Assembly: GCA_050953285.1 (NCBI GenBank)
Contig: JBMNMK010000002.1
Coordinates: 1 to 64,000, forward strand
DNA length: 64,000 nt
Reading direction: 5' to 3'
Source of the DNA: Olsenella_K sp050953285
Lineage (GTDB): Bacteria; Actinomycetota; Coriobacteriia; Coriobacteriales; Atopobiaceae
Of the stretch, positions 1-8,300 are shown one piece after another. Below the pieces are notes generated by a model. It had not been told where the DNA came from, did no database searches, and saw nothing but the letters and a program-made list of their open reading frames with translations. Position 1 is the stretch's first letter, and each line of letters opens with the position of its first letter. Made by a program: the position numbers and the translations under genes.

Positions 1-27
1 GTGGGAATGACCGAACCCCGATTTTAG

Positions 28-496
28 AAAGCCACCCGTAGTTATTCCCAGAGCGCCACGGAGCGTCAGAAGCGTTCAGACGGCGCCAAGCCACTTGCAA
101 CAAACGAGAATGACAGATTGCGAAGACCCCCGAAATCGACTGGTTTCGGGGGTCTTTTTTCGTGTCCTGAACTGCGGTTTTTGATTCGCGTCACTCTCGA
201 CGGTGACGGGATTTGCAGCACTGTGGCAGACGAGCGAAGAGCTTGGCGATTAGGGCAAGCGCGCAAAGCCACCTGCAACTATTCCCGAAGCCGAAAACGG
301 CCGTTTTGGGCTTGATTCGAATCAATCCCGAATCACGGCCCTTTTCGAGGGGTCAAAACGAAGAAACCGCAGGTCAGCGCGTGGGAGTGACAACCGCCCC
401 AAAGGGGCGTTTTCAGCAGATTTCAGACCCTCAGACACGCGAAAATGGCGGTCCAGGGGCCGCCATTTTGATTCGCAACTATTCCCGGAGTGGCTT
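28..496. repeat. Dispersed short repeats with core AAGCCACYYG
   Basis: Related short words recur in this gene-free stretch: AAGCCACCCGTAGTTATTCC at about 29, AAGCCACTTGCAAC at about 89, AAGCCACCTGCAACTATTCC at about 266, and an inverted relative (GCAACTATTCCC followed by GTGGCTTGC) at about 475-505. Similar words occur again near 47041 and 47111. I do not recognise the family. It could be a chromosomal intergenic repeat of this lineage, or part of the element's ends. Confidence 0.5.
123..160 (+). terminator. Rho-independent terminator
   Basis: A 13-bp perfect inverted repeat (AAGACCCCCGAAA at 123-135 and its complement at 144-156) with an 8-nt loop is followed by a run of T. It would end a plus-strand transcript entering from left of the window. 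Confidence 0.85.
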
Positions 497-585
497 GCTC
501 CGACCTCGAAATCGGCTGTCTATTTGGATGCTCTTTCAGAGGCAGTATCGGCTGAATTTCCGAATCAACCGCACGTGTGGAAAAC
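161..585. other. Gene-free stretch with several hairpins
   Basis: I see no credible gene. Hairpin-forming sequences are AAAACGGCCGTTTT at about 295-308, CGCCCC-AAA-GGGGCG plus TTTT at 395-413, and AAAATGGCGG/CCGCCATTTT at 442-469, which has T runs in both directions. The last two could terminate transcription. No tRNA fold was recognised that would mark an attachment site. Confidence 0.5.
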
Positions 586-643
586 AGCCACCAATCTGGC
601 TATAATTCTGGACATCAAAGGAATTACATCAGAGGGAGCCGGT
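586..643 (+). promoter_or_regulatory. Promoter/operator of the phd-doc operon
   Basis: TATAAT at 601-606 is a perfect -10 box about 40 nt upstream of the antitoxin start; no clear -35 was found. AGCCA (586-590) and TGGCT (597-601) form an inverted repeat touching the -10 box, placed where a Phd-type antitoxin would repress its own operon. A ribosome site (GAGGGAG) precedes the ATG at 645. Confidence 0.5.
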
Positions 644-644
644 C

Positions 645-860
645 ATGGCGATCACGATGGGCCTCGCCGAGGCGAAGAACAACTTCTCGAAGGTGACCGC
701 GGAGATCAACCGCACGGGCAAGCCGGTCACGGTGCTCAAGAACAACAAGCCCTGGGTCGTCATCAGCCCCGCCCCGCAGGGCGCCGGCGCGGACGCTGTG
801 GACGTGGCCGTCGACTTCATGGACGAGTACGCCGACGTGTTCCGGGAGCTCGCGAAGTGA
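645..860 (+). CDS. Phd/YefM-family antitoxin
   Basis: A 71-residue protein with the Phd/YefM layout: an N-terminal DNA-binding part containing LAEAKNNFSKV, then RTGKPVTVLKNNKPWVVISP, then an acidic C-terminal tail (VDFMDEYADVFRELAK) that in this family binds and blocks the toxin. It precedes the Doc toxin gene, and the toxin start codon GTG (857-859) overlaps this gene's TGA stop (858-860), so translation is probably coupled. Such antitoxins repress their own promoter, and a small inverted repeat lies on the -10 box upstream. Family identity is clear; that this copy stabilises the mobile element is an inference from its position beside the integrase. Confidence 0.88.
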   Translation: MAITMGLAEAKNNFSKVTAEINRTGKPVTVLKNNKPWVVISPAPQGAGADAVDVAVDFMDEYADVFRELAK

Positions 861-1240
861 CTGGCGCCGCATCGTTTTCAAAAGAGGACGTCCTTGCCAT
901 CCACTCCGCCGCCATCGCCCGGTTCGGCGGCGCCGACGGCGTGCGCGACGAGGGGATGCTGGACTCCGCCCTCGCCCAGCCCTTCCAGACCTTCGGCGGG
1001 CAGGAGCTCTACGCTACCGTCGCTGAGAAAGCGGCTCGCTACGCGTTCGGGATCATCTCTGACCACCCGTTCGTCGACGGAAACAAGCGCACCGCGACCG
1101 CCGTCATGGGCGCGTACCTGCGCCTGTCCGGCTGCGCGTTCAAGCCCCGGCACGACGAGCTGCTCTCGACCATGATGGGCGTAGCGGCAGGAAAAATCTC
1201 CTACGAGGAGCTAGCTCGCTGGGTCGCGGAGAACGTCTGA
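857..1240 (+). CDS. doc: Doc-family (Fic fold) toxin
   Basis: A 127-residue protein of Doc size. It carries the Fic-type motif HPFVDGNKRTA at about residues 70-80, matching the HxFx(D/N)(A/G)NKR core. In Doc this motif phosphorylates elongation factor Tu and stops translation, rather than AMPylating as most Fic proteins do. The start is taken as GTG at 857, which overlaps the antitoxin stop; a longer in-frame reading back to 524 would run through the antitoxin gene and is unlikely. The pair sits at the left end of the element, close to the integrase, which fits a role in keeping the element in the cell. Confidence 0.88.
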   Translation: MTGAASFSKEDVLAIHSAAIARFGGADGVRDEGMLDSALAQPFQTFGGQELYATVAEKAARYAFGIISDHPFVDGNKRTATAVMGAYLRLSGCAFKPRHDELLSTMMGVAAGKISYEELARWVAENV

Positions 1241-1250
1241 CTTGCGTAGC

Positions 1251-1288
1251 CTGTCAAAATGCGTACACACGTGTACGCATTTTGACAG
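1251..1288. repeat. 38-bp near-perfect palindrome between convergent genes
   Basis: Arms of 18 bp (1251-1268 and 1271-1288, starting CTGTCAAAATGCGTACAC) match perfectly around a 2-bp centre. It lies between the ends of doc (plus) and the XRE gene (minus), so a bidirectional terminator is possible, but no T run follows on either side. A protein-binding or recombination site is the alternative. Confidence 0.8.
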
Positions 1289-1343
1289 AGGTGATAGGTA
1301 AACAAGAAATTGGGAGGCAGCTTTCCCCGTCTCAGCTTTTTGA

Positions 1344-1769
1344 TCAAAGCCCGAAACCGGCCTTCCACTCGGCCACCTCTTCGGGGGTCATCTCGCCCGC
1401 CTTTTCCGAATCAATCACGCGCTTCCAGGCCTTGATCGCCTGGGCCAGCTTGGGGCTGTGCTCTGCCTTCTCGTCGAAGCCCAGGACGAGCGTCCCATCG
1501 ACCTCCATGGGCTCAAGACCAAGCTCCTCATTCAGGCGGAAGAGGAGCTCCAGCGCCTCGCGGGCGGAACCGACCGGGATGTCGCGCAGCGCCTCGGGAG
1601 AGACGGCGAGAGCGCTCGCTATCGCCTGCAGCTGCTGCTCACCCGGCATTCGGTTGCCCAGCTCGTAGTTGCGGATGGCGGAGTCGGTCTGCCCGCACGC
1701 CTCGGCGAGCTGCGCCTGGGTCATCTTTCGCATCTTCCGGTAGCGCCGTATCAGCTCGCCCGTGGTCAT
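1344..1769 (-). CDS. XRE-family transcriptional regulator
   Basis: A 141-residue protein with an N-terminal Cro/C1-type helix-turn-helix over about residues 5-60 (IRRYRKMRKMTQAQLAEACG, then TDSAIRNYELGNRMPGEQQL). The rest is a mainly helical tail of unknown role. A strong ribosome site (GAGGAGGG) precedes the ATG. It diverges from the excisionase-like/integrase operon across a 145-bp gap holding an inverted repeat, the usual arrangement for a repressor controlling both its own gene and the excision/integration genes of a mobile element. No peptidase or sensor domain can be recognised, so the inducing signal is unknown. Confidence 0.8.
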   Translation of the reverse strand: MTTGELIRRYRKMRKMTQAQLAEACGQTDSAIRNYELGNRMPGEQQLQAIASALAVSPEALRDIPVGSAREALELLFRLNEELGLEPMEVDGTLVLGFDEKAEHSPKLAQAIKAWKRVIDSEKAGEMTPEEVAEWKAGFGL

Positions 1770-1781
1770 CTTCCCTCCTCG

Positions 1782-1905
1782 CGTACCGAACCGTGCCGTT
1801 TTGAATCACGTGGAAACTATAGCACGAAAATGAACGGTGTGGATTGACCGTGCGATATCGAACGGTTATCATCGGGATGCAATAACCGTTCGATATTGAA
1901 CGCTA
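1782..1905. promoter_or_regulatory. Divergent operator region for the XRE repressor
   Basis: ATATCGAACGGTTAT (1855-1869) and its exact complement ATAACCGTTCGATAT (1882-1896) form a 15-bp inverted repeat with a 12-bp spacer. A partial half-site (TGAACGGT) lies at 1831-1838. The position between divergent start codons makes this the likely binding site of the XRE protein; that link is inference. Confidence 0.65.
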
Positions 1906-1914
1906 GGAGGAAGC

Positions 1915-2118
1915 ATGAGGGAGACGGAGCCCAAGCTCATCGGCGCGGCGGAGATCGCCGAGCGCATGGGCGTGAGCCGCAGCACGGCCTACAAGATCAT
2001 CAAGGAGCTCAACGGCGAGATGGAGCGGCGCGGCTGCAGGACCATCCGCGGGCGCGTGAGCAACGAGCTCTTCGAGGAGACCTACTTCGGGAAGGGGGCG
2101 GCGAGAGATGACCGTTAA
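1915..2118 (+). CDS. Small excisionase-like helix-turn-helix protein
   Basis: A 67-residue protein containing a MerR/excisionase-type helix-turn-helix (IGAAEIAERMGVSRSTAYKIIKEL, about residues 9-32) followed by a basic wing. It has an excellent ribosome site (TAGGAGG) and overlaps the integrase start by 11 bp, so the two are made together. Proteins of this size directly upstream of a tyrosine integrase usually act as recombination directionality factors, bending DNA to favour excision; it could instead be a local transcription regulator. The specific role is inferred from size and context. Confidence 0.7.
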   Translation: MRETEPKLIGAAEIAERMGVSRSTAYKIIKELNGEMERRGCRTIRGRVSNELFEETYFGKGAARDDR

Positions 2119-3181
2119 GCAGGGGAAGAACGGCACGTGGTTCACGCAGTTCAGATGCAAGGACCGCTTCGGCAACGAGGTGCACAAGTGCAAGCGCGGC
2201 TTCGCCACGGCAGAGGAGGCGCAGGCCTGGGAGAACGACTTCATCGCCAGCGCGGGCTGCACCATGGCCATGACGTTCGAGGAGTTCTACGAGGTGTACA
2301 AGGCCGACGTGCAGCCGCGCCTGCGCGAGCACACGTGGCGGCAGAAGGAGTACATGGTCAAGGGAAGGATCATGCCGTACTTCAAGAACTACCGCATGAG
2401 CGAGATCCAGAGCCTGGACATCATCCGCTGGCAGAACGGCCTCATGGCGCCCGACGCCAACGACGGCAAGGGCTACAGCGCAACCTACCTGCGCACGCTC
2501 AACAACCAGCTCACGGCCATCATCAACCACGCCGCGCGCTACTACGGCCTGCACCCGAACCCCGTCGTGCGCACGGGCAAGATGGGAGCCAAGCAAGCAG
2601 GCGAGCTGGACTTCTGGACCAAGGACGAGTACCTGCGGTTCTCGGAGTCTCTCATGGACAGCCCGCGTATGTTCGTCGCCTTCGAGATCCTGTACTGGAC
2701 CGGCATCCGCGAGGGCGAGCTTCTGGCCCTGATGCCCGAGGTGTTCGACTGGGAGAAGTCCACCATGCGCATCGACAAGAGCTACCAGCACTTCGAGGGA
2801 CGCGACGTCATCACCGACCCCAAGACGCCCAAGTCCAAGCGCACCATCAAGCTGCCCAAGTTCCTGGCAGAAGAGATCCGCGACTACCTGGGCCGCCATC
2901 CCGAGATCGGCCCCGGCAAGCGCATCTTCCCCGTGAGCAAGTCGCAGCTCTCCCGCACGCTGCGCAACGGCTGCAAGAAGACCGGCGTGAAGCGCATCCG
3001 GGTTCACGACCTGCGTCACAGCCACGTGAGCCTGCTCATCAACATGGGCTTCTCCGCGCTCGCCATCGCCGACCGCATGGGCCACGAGGCGACCGACATC
3101 ACCTACCGCTACGCCCACCTGTTCCCCAACGTGCAGGACGACATGGCGAGCGCCCTGGACGACAGCGGGAGGCGGTTCTAG
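2108..3181 (+). CDS. int: Tyrosine integrase of the mobile element
   Basis: A 357-residue phage-type integrase. Residues 1-50 look like the arm-binding AP2-like domain, 55-150 the SAM-like core-binding domain, and 170-345 the catalytic domain. The catalytic residues are visible: Arg in TGIREGELLAL (about 201), His and Arg in HDLRH (300-303), His in MGHEATDI (326) and the nucleophile Tyr in RYAHL (about 335). It would cut and join att sites to insert and excise the element. It overlaps the excisionase-like gene upstream, and the next gene starts on its stop codon. The att sites themselves could not be identified: no tRNA gene or obvious direct repeat was seen nearby. Confidence 0.93.
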   Translation: MTVKQGKNGTWFTQFRCKDRFGNEVHKCKRGFATAEEAQAWENDFIASAGCTMAMTFEEFYEVYKADVQPRLREHTWRQKEYMVKGRIMPYFKNYRMSEIQSLDIIRWQNGLMAPDANDGKGYSATYLRTLNNQLTAIINHAARYYGLHPNPVVRTGKMGAKQAGELDFWTKDEYLRFSESLMDSPRMFVAFEILYWTGIREGELLALMPEVFDWEKSTMRIDKSYQHFEGRDVITDPKTPKSKRTIKLPKFLAEEIRDYLGRHPEIGPGKRIFPVSKSQLSRTLRNGCKKTGVKRIRVHDLRHSHVSLLINMGFSALAIADRMGHEATDITYRYAHLFPNVQDDMASALDDSGRRF

Positions 3182-3550
3182 ATGTCCTGCACCAGCTACC
3201 GCCGCAAGCGTTCGGTATCCAAGGCGTTCCGCGTCACGCCCGAGGAAAGCGACCGCATAGTCCTTTTGGCCAAGTGCGCGGGCATGACGCAGCAGGAGTA
3301 CATCATGGCGAAGATCGAGGATAAGGAGTTCACCATCGTCCCCGACATCCGCACCTACAAGGTCCTGAGGGACGCGATGCGCGCCGTGTACCGCGAGCTC
3401 AGCCGCCTGCGCGACTGCTCGGACATGGACGAGCGCCTCATCGCGAAGGTGGAGCTGCTGAGCGACCTGTTCCTGGGAATCGCCGGCGACGATCCCGAGA
3501 GCGAGCTGGAGAAGGAGGACGGGATGATTGCGGATATGGAGCGAAGGTAA
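3182..3550 (+). CDS. MobC-like relaxosome accessory protein
   Basis: A 122-residue protein whose N-terminal half (KAFRVTPEESDRIVLLAKCAG followed by MTQQEYIM) reads like the ribbon-helix-helix and following helix of plasmid mobilisation proteins of the MobC type, which bind near oriT and help the relaxase nick. The rest is helical and charged. Its ATG follows directly on the integrase stop codon, so it shares that operon. No relaxase gene follows it: the next genes are on the other strand. Its job may therefore have been taken over from an ancestral mobilisation operon. Family call is moderate. Confidence 0.55.
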   Translation: MSCTSYRRKRSVSKAFRVTPEESDRIVLLAKCAGMTQQEYIMAKIEDKEFTIVPDIRTYKVLRDAMRAVYRELSRLRDCSDMDERLIAKVELLSDLFLGIAGDDPESELEKEDGMIADMERR

Positions 3551-3564
3551 AACATGCTGAAACT

Positions 3565-3897
3565 CTATTTGCCAGTCGACCCCAACTCTTTCCCCATTGA
3601 AATCTCCAAACTAGAGATTTCGAGTTGAAGGTCTTTGATATACGCCCGCATGGCGTCATTGATGAAAGGACGAGGGTAACTCTCTGGTTCGCTGTAAACC
3701 ACTGAAACCTTCTTGTCGGTCATTGCTTCAGCGATGATAAGAAACAGCGACTTTAGGCTTTCTTGGCAAGTGTTTTCATCGTTTAGATTGATTCGTGCGG
3801 GCTCTTTCCCAATGCTAGACAGGTCCGCGATAAGATAATCGGCGTCGTTTTCATCGGTCAGCGAAAATCCTATCGTTACTTCATCGGTCGAGCTCAT
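3565..3897 (-). CDS. Small protein paired with the PHP-ATPase
   Basis: A 110-residue acidic protein beginning MSSTDEVTIGFSLTDEND. The start at 3897 is preferred because longer readings lie inside the upstream gene; it overlaps the ATPase stop by 17 bp, a sign of translational coupling. No domain is recognised. The N-terminal half looks like alternating strands (VTIGFSL, DYLIADLSSIG) and the C-terminal half is helical (FLIIAEAMTD, AMRAYIKDLQLEISSLEISM). It is the last gene of the minus-strand defence island. By analogy with other coupled small genes it could be a regulator, specificity partner or toxin subunit of the ATPase; nothing in the sequence decides between these. Confidence 0.7.
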   Translation of the reverse strand: MSSTDEVTIGFSLTDENDADYLIADLSSIGKEPARINLNDENTCQESLKSLFLIIAEAMTDKKVSVVYSEPESYPRPFINDAMRAYIKDLQLEISSLEISMGKELGSTGK

Positions 3898-6043
3898 ACA
3901 TATCCTTCCTGTCGTAAAAGGCTTCCTCTCCGCCTTCCAGAATTTCCATGCTCGTTGCAGACCAAGATTTCGTATCGCAAGTATTGTCGAGACTCGTGAG
4001 CACATTCGAATACGGGCTACCTGCATAGAGGGCGTAATCGTTGCTTTCGTGGTATTCGGTCAAGTAGGAGAATACAGGCATAGTCCGAATTGCCAAGTTC
4101 GCGTTGTGCGTTGCCACTACAACGCTCTTTCTATTATCGGCAAGCTTTACTATGTCTGGTCTGATGTTGCTGTCTATGTAGGAGTTGCCCATACCCCTTT
4201 CCGGCTCATCCAACAAATACACATCATGCTCTTCGGAAAGGAATCTTCTGATCATGATGATTGCAAGTTCGCCATCAGAAGGCTCGTATGGTATCAGGGG
4301 CATCCCATCTCCCCGTCCTTCAATCACAGTACGCTTGCGTGCTCCTACAAAATCACTTGATGAGCTAACCTCTGCCGCGCGTAGTTTCTCGTTTGTGGCT
4401 TTAACTGCCTCAGATAAGCTTGGTTCCCAGACTTTTCTTCCCAAGTTGGCAATTGACGTTCTCGCATCAACAAGTTTCTTTTTCCTGCCGTTGAAGCACT
4501 TCGCCTCACTGTTCGCGTCCTTCAACATCAGATAGGTTGTCTCCATCAGTATTGGCCCCTTGCCTTCGAGCGTCCCGAATGGTTCGAGCTCGGGAACCTC
4601 ACGCCCATCAACGTTTTCGATGATTTCGTCGCACGATCGCTTTAGACGAATTCGGTTTTCAACAAAATCATAAAAGCCCATTCCGTTGGGGCTCGATGGG
4701 GCGCCGCATAGCGACTCCGCATGCGACTTGATGCTTTCAATCGAAAACTGCAGGAGCTGCAAAGCGTATTTCTCTACTAGGAGCACACGGTGTTTTTCGC
4801 GAATGAATCCCTTTAGCAATTCAATCTGGGAGTTGAGATCTGCAAAGCCGTCCTTGCCAAGATACGATTCGATATCGATTTTGGAGAGCTCGGATTCCGC
4901 CTTTAATAGGTGGCCCAAATCGGATTCGGACGATTTCAATGCAGCCTCTTTGCCGAAATGCTCCGGTTTCCCGACATCTGCAATGACCAAACGCCTTCGG
5001 TTTCTGCTCGCATCGGTGTTCTTAGCGTATTCAATGTAATCGGTTATACGAGCAATCGGGACTTCCTTCCATTGCGAAATGGTCTGGAAGCTGTCCATGC
5101 AATCACTCGCATTGACGCGGTCTGCAGAGCATTTATCCCAATTGGGGATCAGCTCTTTTTCGTACTGATTTCTCGCGTCCCGAGATTGATATTTGCCCGT
5201 ATCTAAACCGGAATCAGAAAGCACAGTATCGAGCGCGTCGATAATTTTGCTTTTTCCCGTGCCCTTTTGTCCGAAGACAACGTTTACGCCCTTATAGATG
5301 GTTAGGGTCCTTGACTTTGCTCCATCGACGGGCGTTATTGATACCGTTTTGCATTCATTTGAATTCAAAACGGTATCGTTATAAGTGTCAATGTTCCCCT
5401 CGACAAGTTTGCAAAACGAGGTAAATGAGCAGATTGGAAAACGAAGATCTGAGAAATTGCAGCTTGAATACTGTGACCAGTCCTGAACGTCACTGCCCAG
5501 TATGACTCTGTATCCATTTTTAGACAGAACGCCCAGAGAATGATGGTGCGGTTCGAAGATTATCCTTCCGGGGTTCTCTACAAGTTTTTCAAGCTCCTCC
5601 CTCTGAGCGTCAGGGATGTCCCTTGGCCGCCTACCACTTCTTTTCCCATGTGCGTGCGGGATGTATAAGACGTCCAAACCCGCGAACTTTGCAGTGACCT
5701 CGCCGACTTTCAAGGACACCGACTCTGGACCTTCACTGCCAACCAATTTGGTTACTGACCTAGCAAAACTCTGCACTTGACTGGGATTGCAAATTACCAA
5801 GAGATGCCATTCGTGGTCGCCGCTCATATCCAGTTCGACTCCTGGCCAGATGCTGCAAACTCCTTTTGCGGCTGTTGAAAATTCCTCATACTGCGCCAAA
5901 TCGAACACATTGTGATTGGTGATTGCTACGATTTCTACGCCCGCATTTTCCACAGCTTGGCGGAAAGTTGCAGCATCCACGTTCCGACGCGAGCTATCAC
6001 CTCTCTTCACTTTCTTTGTGTGGCAATGCAGGTCAATTTTCAC
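3881..6043 (-). CDS. PHP-domain plus SMC-like ATPase (TrlF-like), putative defence protein
   Basis: A 720-residue protein. The N-terminus is a PHP-type metal phosphoesterase domain (HCH at residues 6-8, TNHN at 42-45, further His in PHAHGK near 130 and PHHHS near 165, SDVQDW near 184). It continues into an ABC/SMC-type ATPase with a Walker A (GQKGTGKSK, about 258-266), a helical insert of about 300 residues, and Walker B in LLDEPERGMG (about 610-619) followed by a His in ATHNAN. The layout resembles proteins annotated as TrlF-family AAA-like ATPases. It could couple ATP-driven DNA or RNA sensing to nucleotide or nucleic-acid hydrolysis. It begins with GTG after AAGGAG, 76 bp downstream of brxL, and local GC is visibly lower than in brxL, suggesting separate arrival. 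Confidence 0.75.
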   Translation of the reverse strand: MKIDLHCHTKKVKRGDSSRRNVDAATFRQAVENAGVEIVAITNHNVFDLAQYEEFSTAAKGVCSIWPGVELDMSGDHEWHLLVICNPSQVQSFARSVTKLVGSEGPESVSLKVGEVTAKFAGLDVLYIPHAHGKRSGRRPRDIPDAQREELEKLVENPGRIIFEPHHHSLGVLSKNGYRVILGSDVQDWSQYSSCNFSDLRFPICSFTSFCKLVEGNIDTYNDTVLNSNECKTVSITPVDGAKSRTLTIYKGVNVVFGQKGTGKSKIIDALDTVLSDSGLDTGKYQSRDARNQYEKELIPNWDKCSADRVNASDCMDSFQTISQWKEVPIARITDYIEYAKNTDASRNRRRLVIADVGKPEHFGKEAALKSSESDLGHLLKAESELSKIDIESYLGKDGFADLNSQIELLKGFIREKHRVLLVEKYALQLLQFSIESIKSHAESLCGAPSSPNGMGFYDFVENRIRLKRSCDEIIENVDGREVPELEPFGTLEGKGPILMETTYLMLKDANSEAKCFNGRKKKLVDARTSIANLGRKVWEPSLSEAVKATNEKLRAAEVSSSSDFVGARKRTVIEGRGDGMPLIPYEPSDGELAIIMIRRFLSEEHDVYLLDEPERGMGNSYIDSNIRPDIVKLADNRKSVVVATHNANLAIRTMPVFSYLTEYHESNDYALYAGSPYSNVLTSLDNTCDTKSWSATSMEILEGGEEAFYDRKDMYELDR

Positions 6044-6119
6044 AGTTACGCACTCCTTATCGATACCTTGACCTATAGGGAATGACTTCCCTTTCGTTAG
6101 AGAAAGGATCCTCTGGTAC

Positions 6120-8294
6120 CTATATCCCCAACGCTTTCCGTGCCGCAGCCACCACGTCGCCGTCCTGGTAGAAGTCGGGGCTCACGCTGCTGGCCAGCTC
6201 CATGGGGACGTCCTGAAGGTCGCGGATGGCGCTGAAGGGCAGGAGTATCCGCTTGGCGCCGCCGTTCTTGGCCACGCGCATGATGTCCTCCAGGCCCTTG
6301 AGCTCGTCCATCGTTCCCGACAGGCGCACGACGCCTGGGATCACCGTGGACGCCGCCACGGGGCGGTTGCACGCAGCCGAGCACAGGCCAACAAACTCCG
6401 CCAGGCTCAGCTCGTCGCTCGGCCCCTTGGCCTGAAGGTCGTTCACGAACAGGAGGTAGTCCTTCCTGTCCATGTGCATTCCCGCGGCCACGCGGTCGCC
6501 GTTGTTCTCGAAGCACCGCCACGCCGCGTCGATGCCCTCGCGCGCTGCGCGGCTTCCCCCGATGCCCTCGCTCTCGAAGCGGAACGTCCCCGCCACCGCC
6601 TTGTTCTCCAGCTTGTAGACGGCGTAGTCGCCGCCCTCGCTGCACCCCACGGCGAACACGTGCCCCGGCTGCAGGGGCGCCTCGGGCACGAGCGTCCCTT
6701 CCGACTGCTCGGGCACGTAGACCACGCGCGCGTCTGCGGGGTTGTCGGCGTCGGAGTAGCCCAGGTTCACGTCCATGAACTCCACGCCCGCCATGATCTT
6801 GAGCTGCTCCTTCACGCGGCGCCGGCCCTCCACCGCGTAGTCCAGAATCATGCGCGCGTCCTCCTTGTCCATGCCCCCGTCCGGGAACACCAGCTTCATG
6901 AGGCCGCTGAAGGTCTTGCGCACGCCGATTTCGTCGCGCGTGTTGAAGTCGCCGTTGAGTCTGAAGAAGTCGTCCAGGTGGTGGGTGTAGTCGCGCTTGC
7001 GCATCTCGCGGCAGAACTCCGAAAGGCAGTCCGTGATGAGCCCGTAGTGCCCGGTGATCAGGTCGCTCCTCATCTTGGGCACCTCCCAACCGGGCAGGTA
7101 GCAGTGGATGCGGTCGAAGAAGGCGGAGTCCTCGTTGAACTCCGGCGGGAAGGGGTCGAACAGGTGCGTGGTCTTGAGCACGTTCTGCGGGCTGTCGTTG
7201 ATGTTGCCCTCGTACACCAGGGAGGCGTCGCCCGTGAAGCTCTCGCGCCCGCGCGCGTAGGTACCACCCGCCATGTAGCCCTTGAGGATCTGGATGGCGT
7301 TCGTATCCTTGAAGTGCATGCCCGCTACCTCGTCGAAGGCGATGCAGTCCCAGTTGCCCACCAGGCCCGTTCGATCCATGCTGGTGGCGCTCCTCTTGCT
7401 GGCGTTCAGCCGCCCGAACAGGTTGGCCGTGGTCGTCTGCCCGCCGGAGAGCAAGATGGCGTACGGACTCACCTCGTTGTAGACGTGGCTCTTGCCGGTG
7501 CCGCGCGGCCCCAGCTCGCACAGGTTGTAGTTGCGCTCGATGAGCGGCACCATGCGCTCAAGGAAGTGCAGCTTGGTTCGCAGGTCCAGGCCGGTGGGCT
7601 CGTAACCGGCGCTCCTCATCAGCAGGTCGATCCACTCGTCGGTGGTGAACTTCTCCCGCGCGCCGATGATCGAGTCCAGGTCCAGCCGGGGCATCTGGAT
7701 GGGTGTGAGGTTGCCCACCTTGAAGGGGTTGTCCTCCGGCCCGGGGTTCCTCTTGGGCGCGGGGCGCTGTCTCCTCGGCTCGTCGAACACGTCGGCGAGC
7801 TCATCCTCTATCTCGTCCTCGACGCGGTCGTACTCCATCTGCACGATGCACCACATGCCGCCCGAGAGCATCTTGGGGTAGGCGCGCACGTACTCGTCCG
7901 GCATGACCACGGGGTCGATCGCTAGGTTCGAGAAAGTGGCCACGTGAATGTCGCGGTACTCGTCCACCTTGGCCGTCACCTTGTCGATGATGGTATAGGT
8001 GCGCAGGTCGCGAATCTTCGACTTGATAACTTCAGACTCGTCGGGACGCACGTAGTTGTTGGCGAGGATCCGTCTGATTCTGTCGAGGCCCGCGGCCACT
8101 GAGTCCTCGTCGTCGGTGGAGCAGTACATGCCCAGCAGGTACTCAAGCACGAAGGTGGGGACATTTGCGCCCCTGCGCATGAGGGCCGTGAGGTCCTTGC
8201 GCACGGTCTTCCCCGGGAATGCCGCGACCGCCTTGCGGTCGAGCGAGTCCATCTCAAGCTGCGGCACCGCGCCGCCCAGCGAATCTTCCATCAT
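6120..8294 (-). CDS. brxL: BREX type 1 Lon-like protein BrxL
   Basis: A 724-residue BrxL. Residues 1-240 form the N-terminal region; an AAA+ core follows with Walker A GPRGTGKSH (262-270), a TTTANLFGRL stretch and the Walker B-like CIAFDEVAGM; the C-terminal part resembles a Lon-type protease fold, with KGPSDELS and GGAKRILLP near the places of the Ser-Lys pair, and the family ending seen as ARKALGI. BrxL is a hexameric, DNA-binding member of the BREX phage-exclusion system. It starts 7 bp after the pglZ stop with TAGGAG upstream, so it is in the same operon. It is the last canonical BREX gene in the order of transcription. Confidence 0.93.
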   Translation of the reverse strand: MMEDSLGGAVPQLEMDSLDRKAVAAFPGKTVRKDLTALMRRGANVPTFVLEYLLGMYCSTDDEDSVAAGLDRIRRILANNYVRPDESEVIKSKIRDLRTYTIIDKVTAKVDEYRDIHVATFSNLAIDPVVMPDEYVRAYPKMLSGGMWCIVQMEYDRVEDEIEDELADVFDEPRRQRPAPKRNPGPEDNPFKVGNLTPIQMPRLDLDSIIGAREKFTTDEWIDLLMRSAGYEPTGLDLRTKLHFLERMVPLIERNYNLCELGPRGTGKSHVYNEVSPYAILLSGGQTTTANLFGRLNASKRSATSMDRTGLVGNWDCIAFDEVAGMHFKDTNAIQILKGYMAGGTYARGRESFTGDASLVYEGNINDSPQNVLKTTHLFDPFPPEFNEDSAFFDRIHCYLPGWEVPKMRSDLITGHYGLITDCLSEFCREMRKRDYTHHLDDFFRLNGDFNTRDEIGVRKTFSGLMKLVFPDGGMDKEDARMILDYAVEGRRRVKEQLKIMAGVEFMDVNLGYSDADNPADARVVYVPEQSEGTLVPEAPLQPGHVFAVGCSEGGDYAVYKLENKAVAGTFRFESEGIGGSRAAREGIDAAWRCFENNGDRVAAGMHMDRKDYLLFVNDLQAKGPSDELSLAEFVGLCSAACNRPVAASTVIPGVVRLSGTMDELKGLEDIMRVAKNGGAKRILLPFSAIRDLQDVPMELASSVSPDFYQDGDVVAAARKALGI

Positions 8295-8300
8295 GTGCTC

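Noticed and set aside
1..640. A tRNA or attachment site at the left end
   Set aside because: No cloverleaf or conserved T-loop was found; only hairpins and short repeats are visible.
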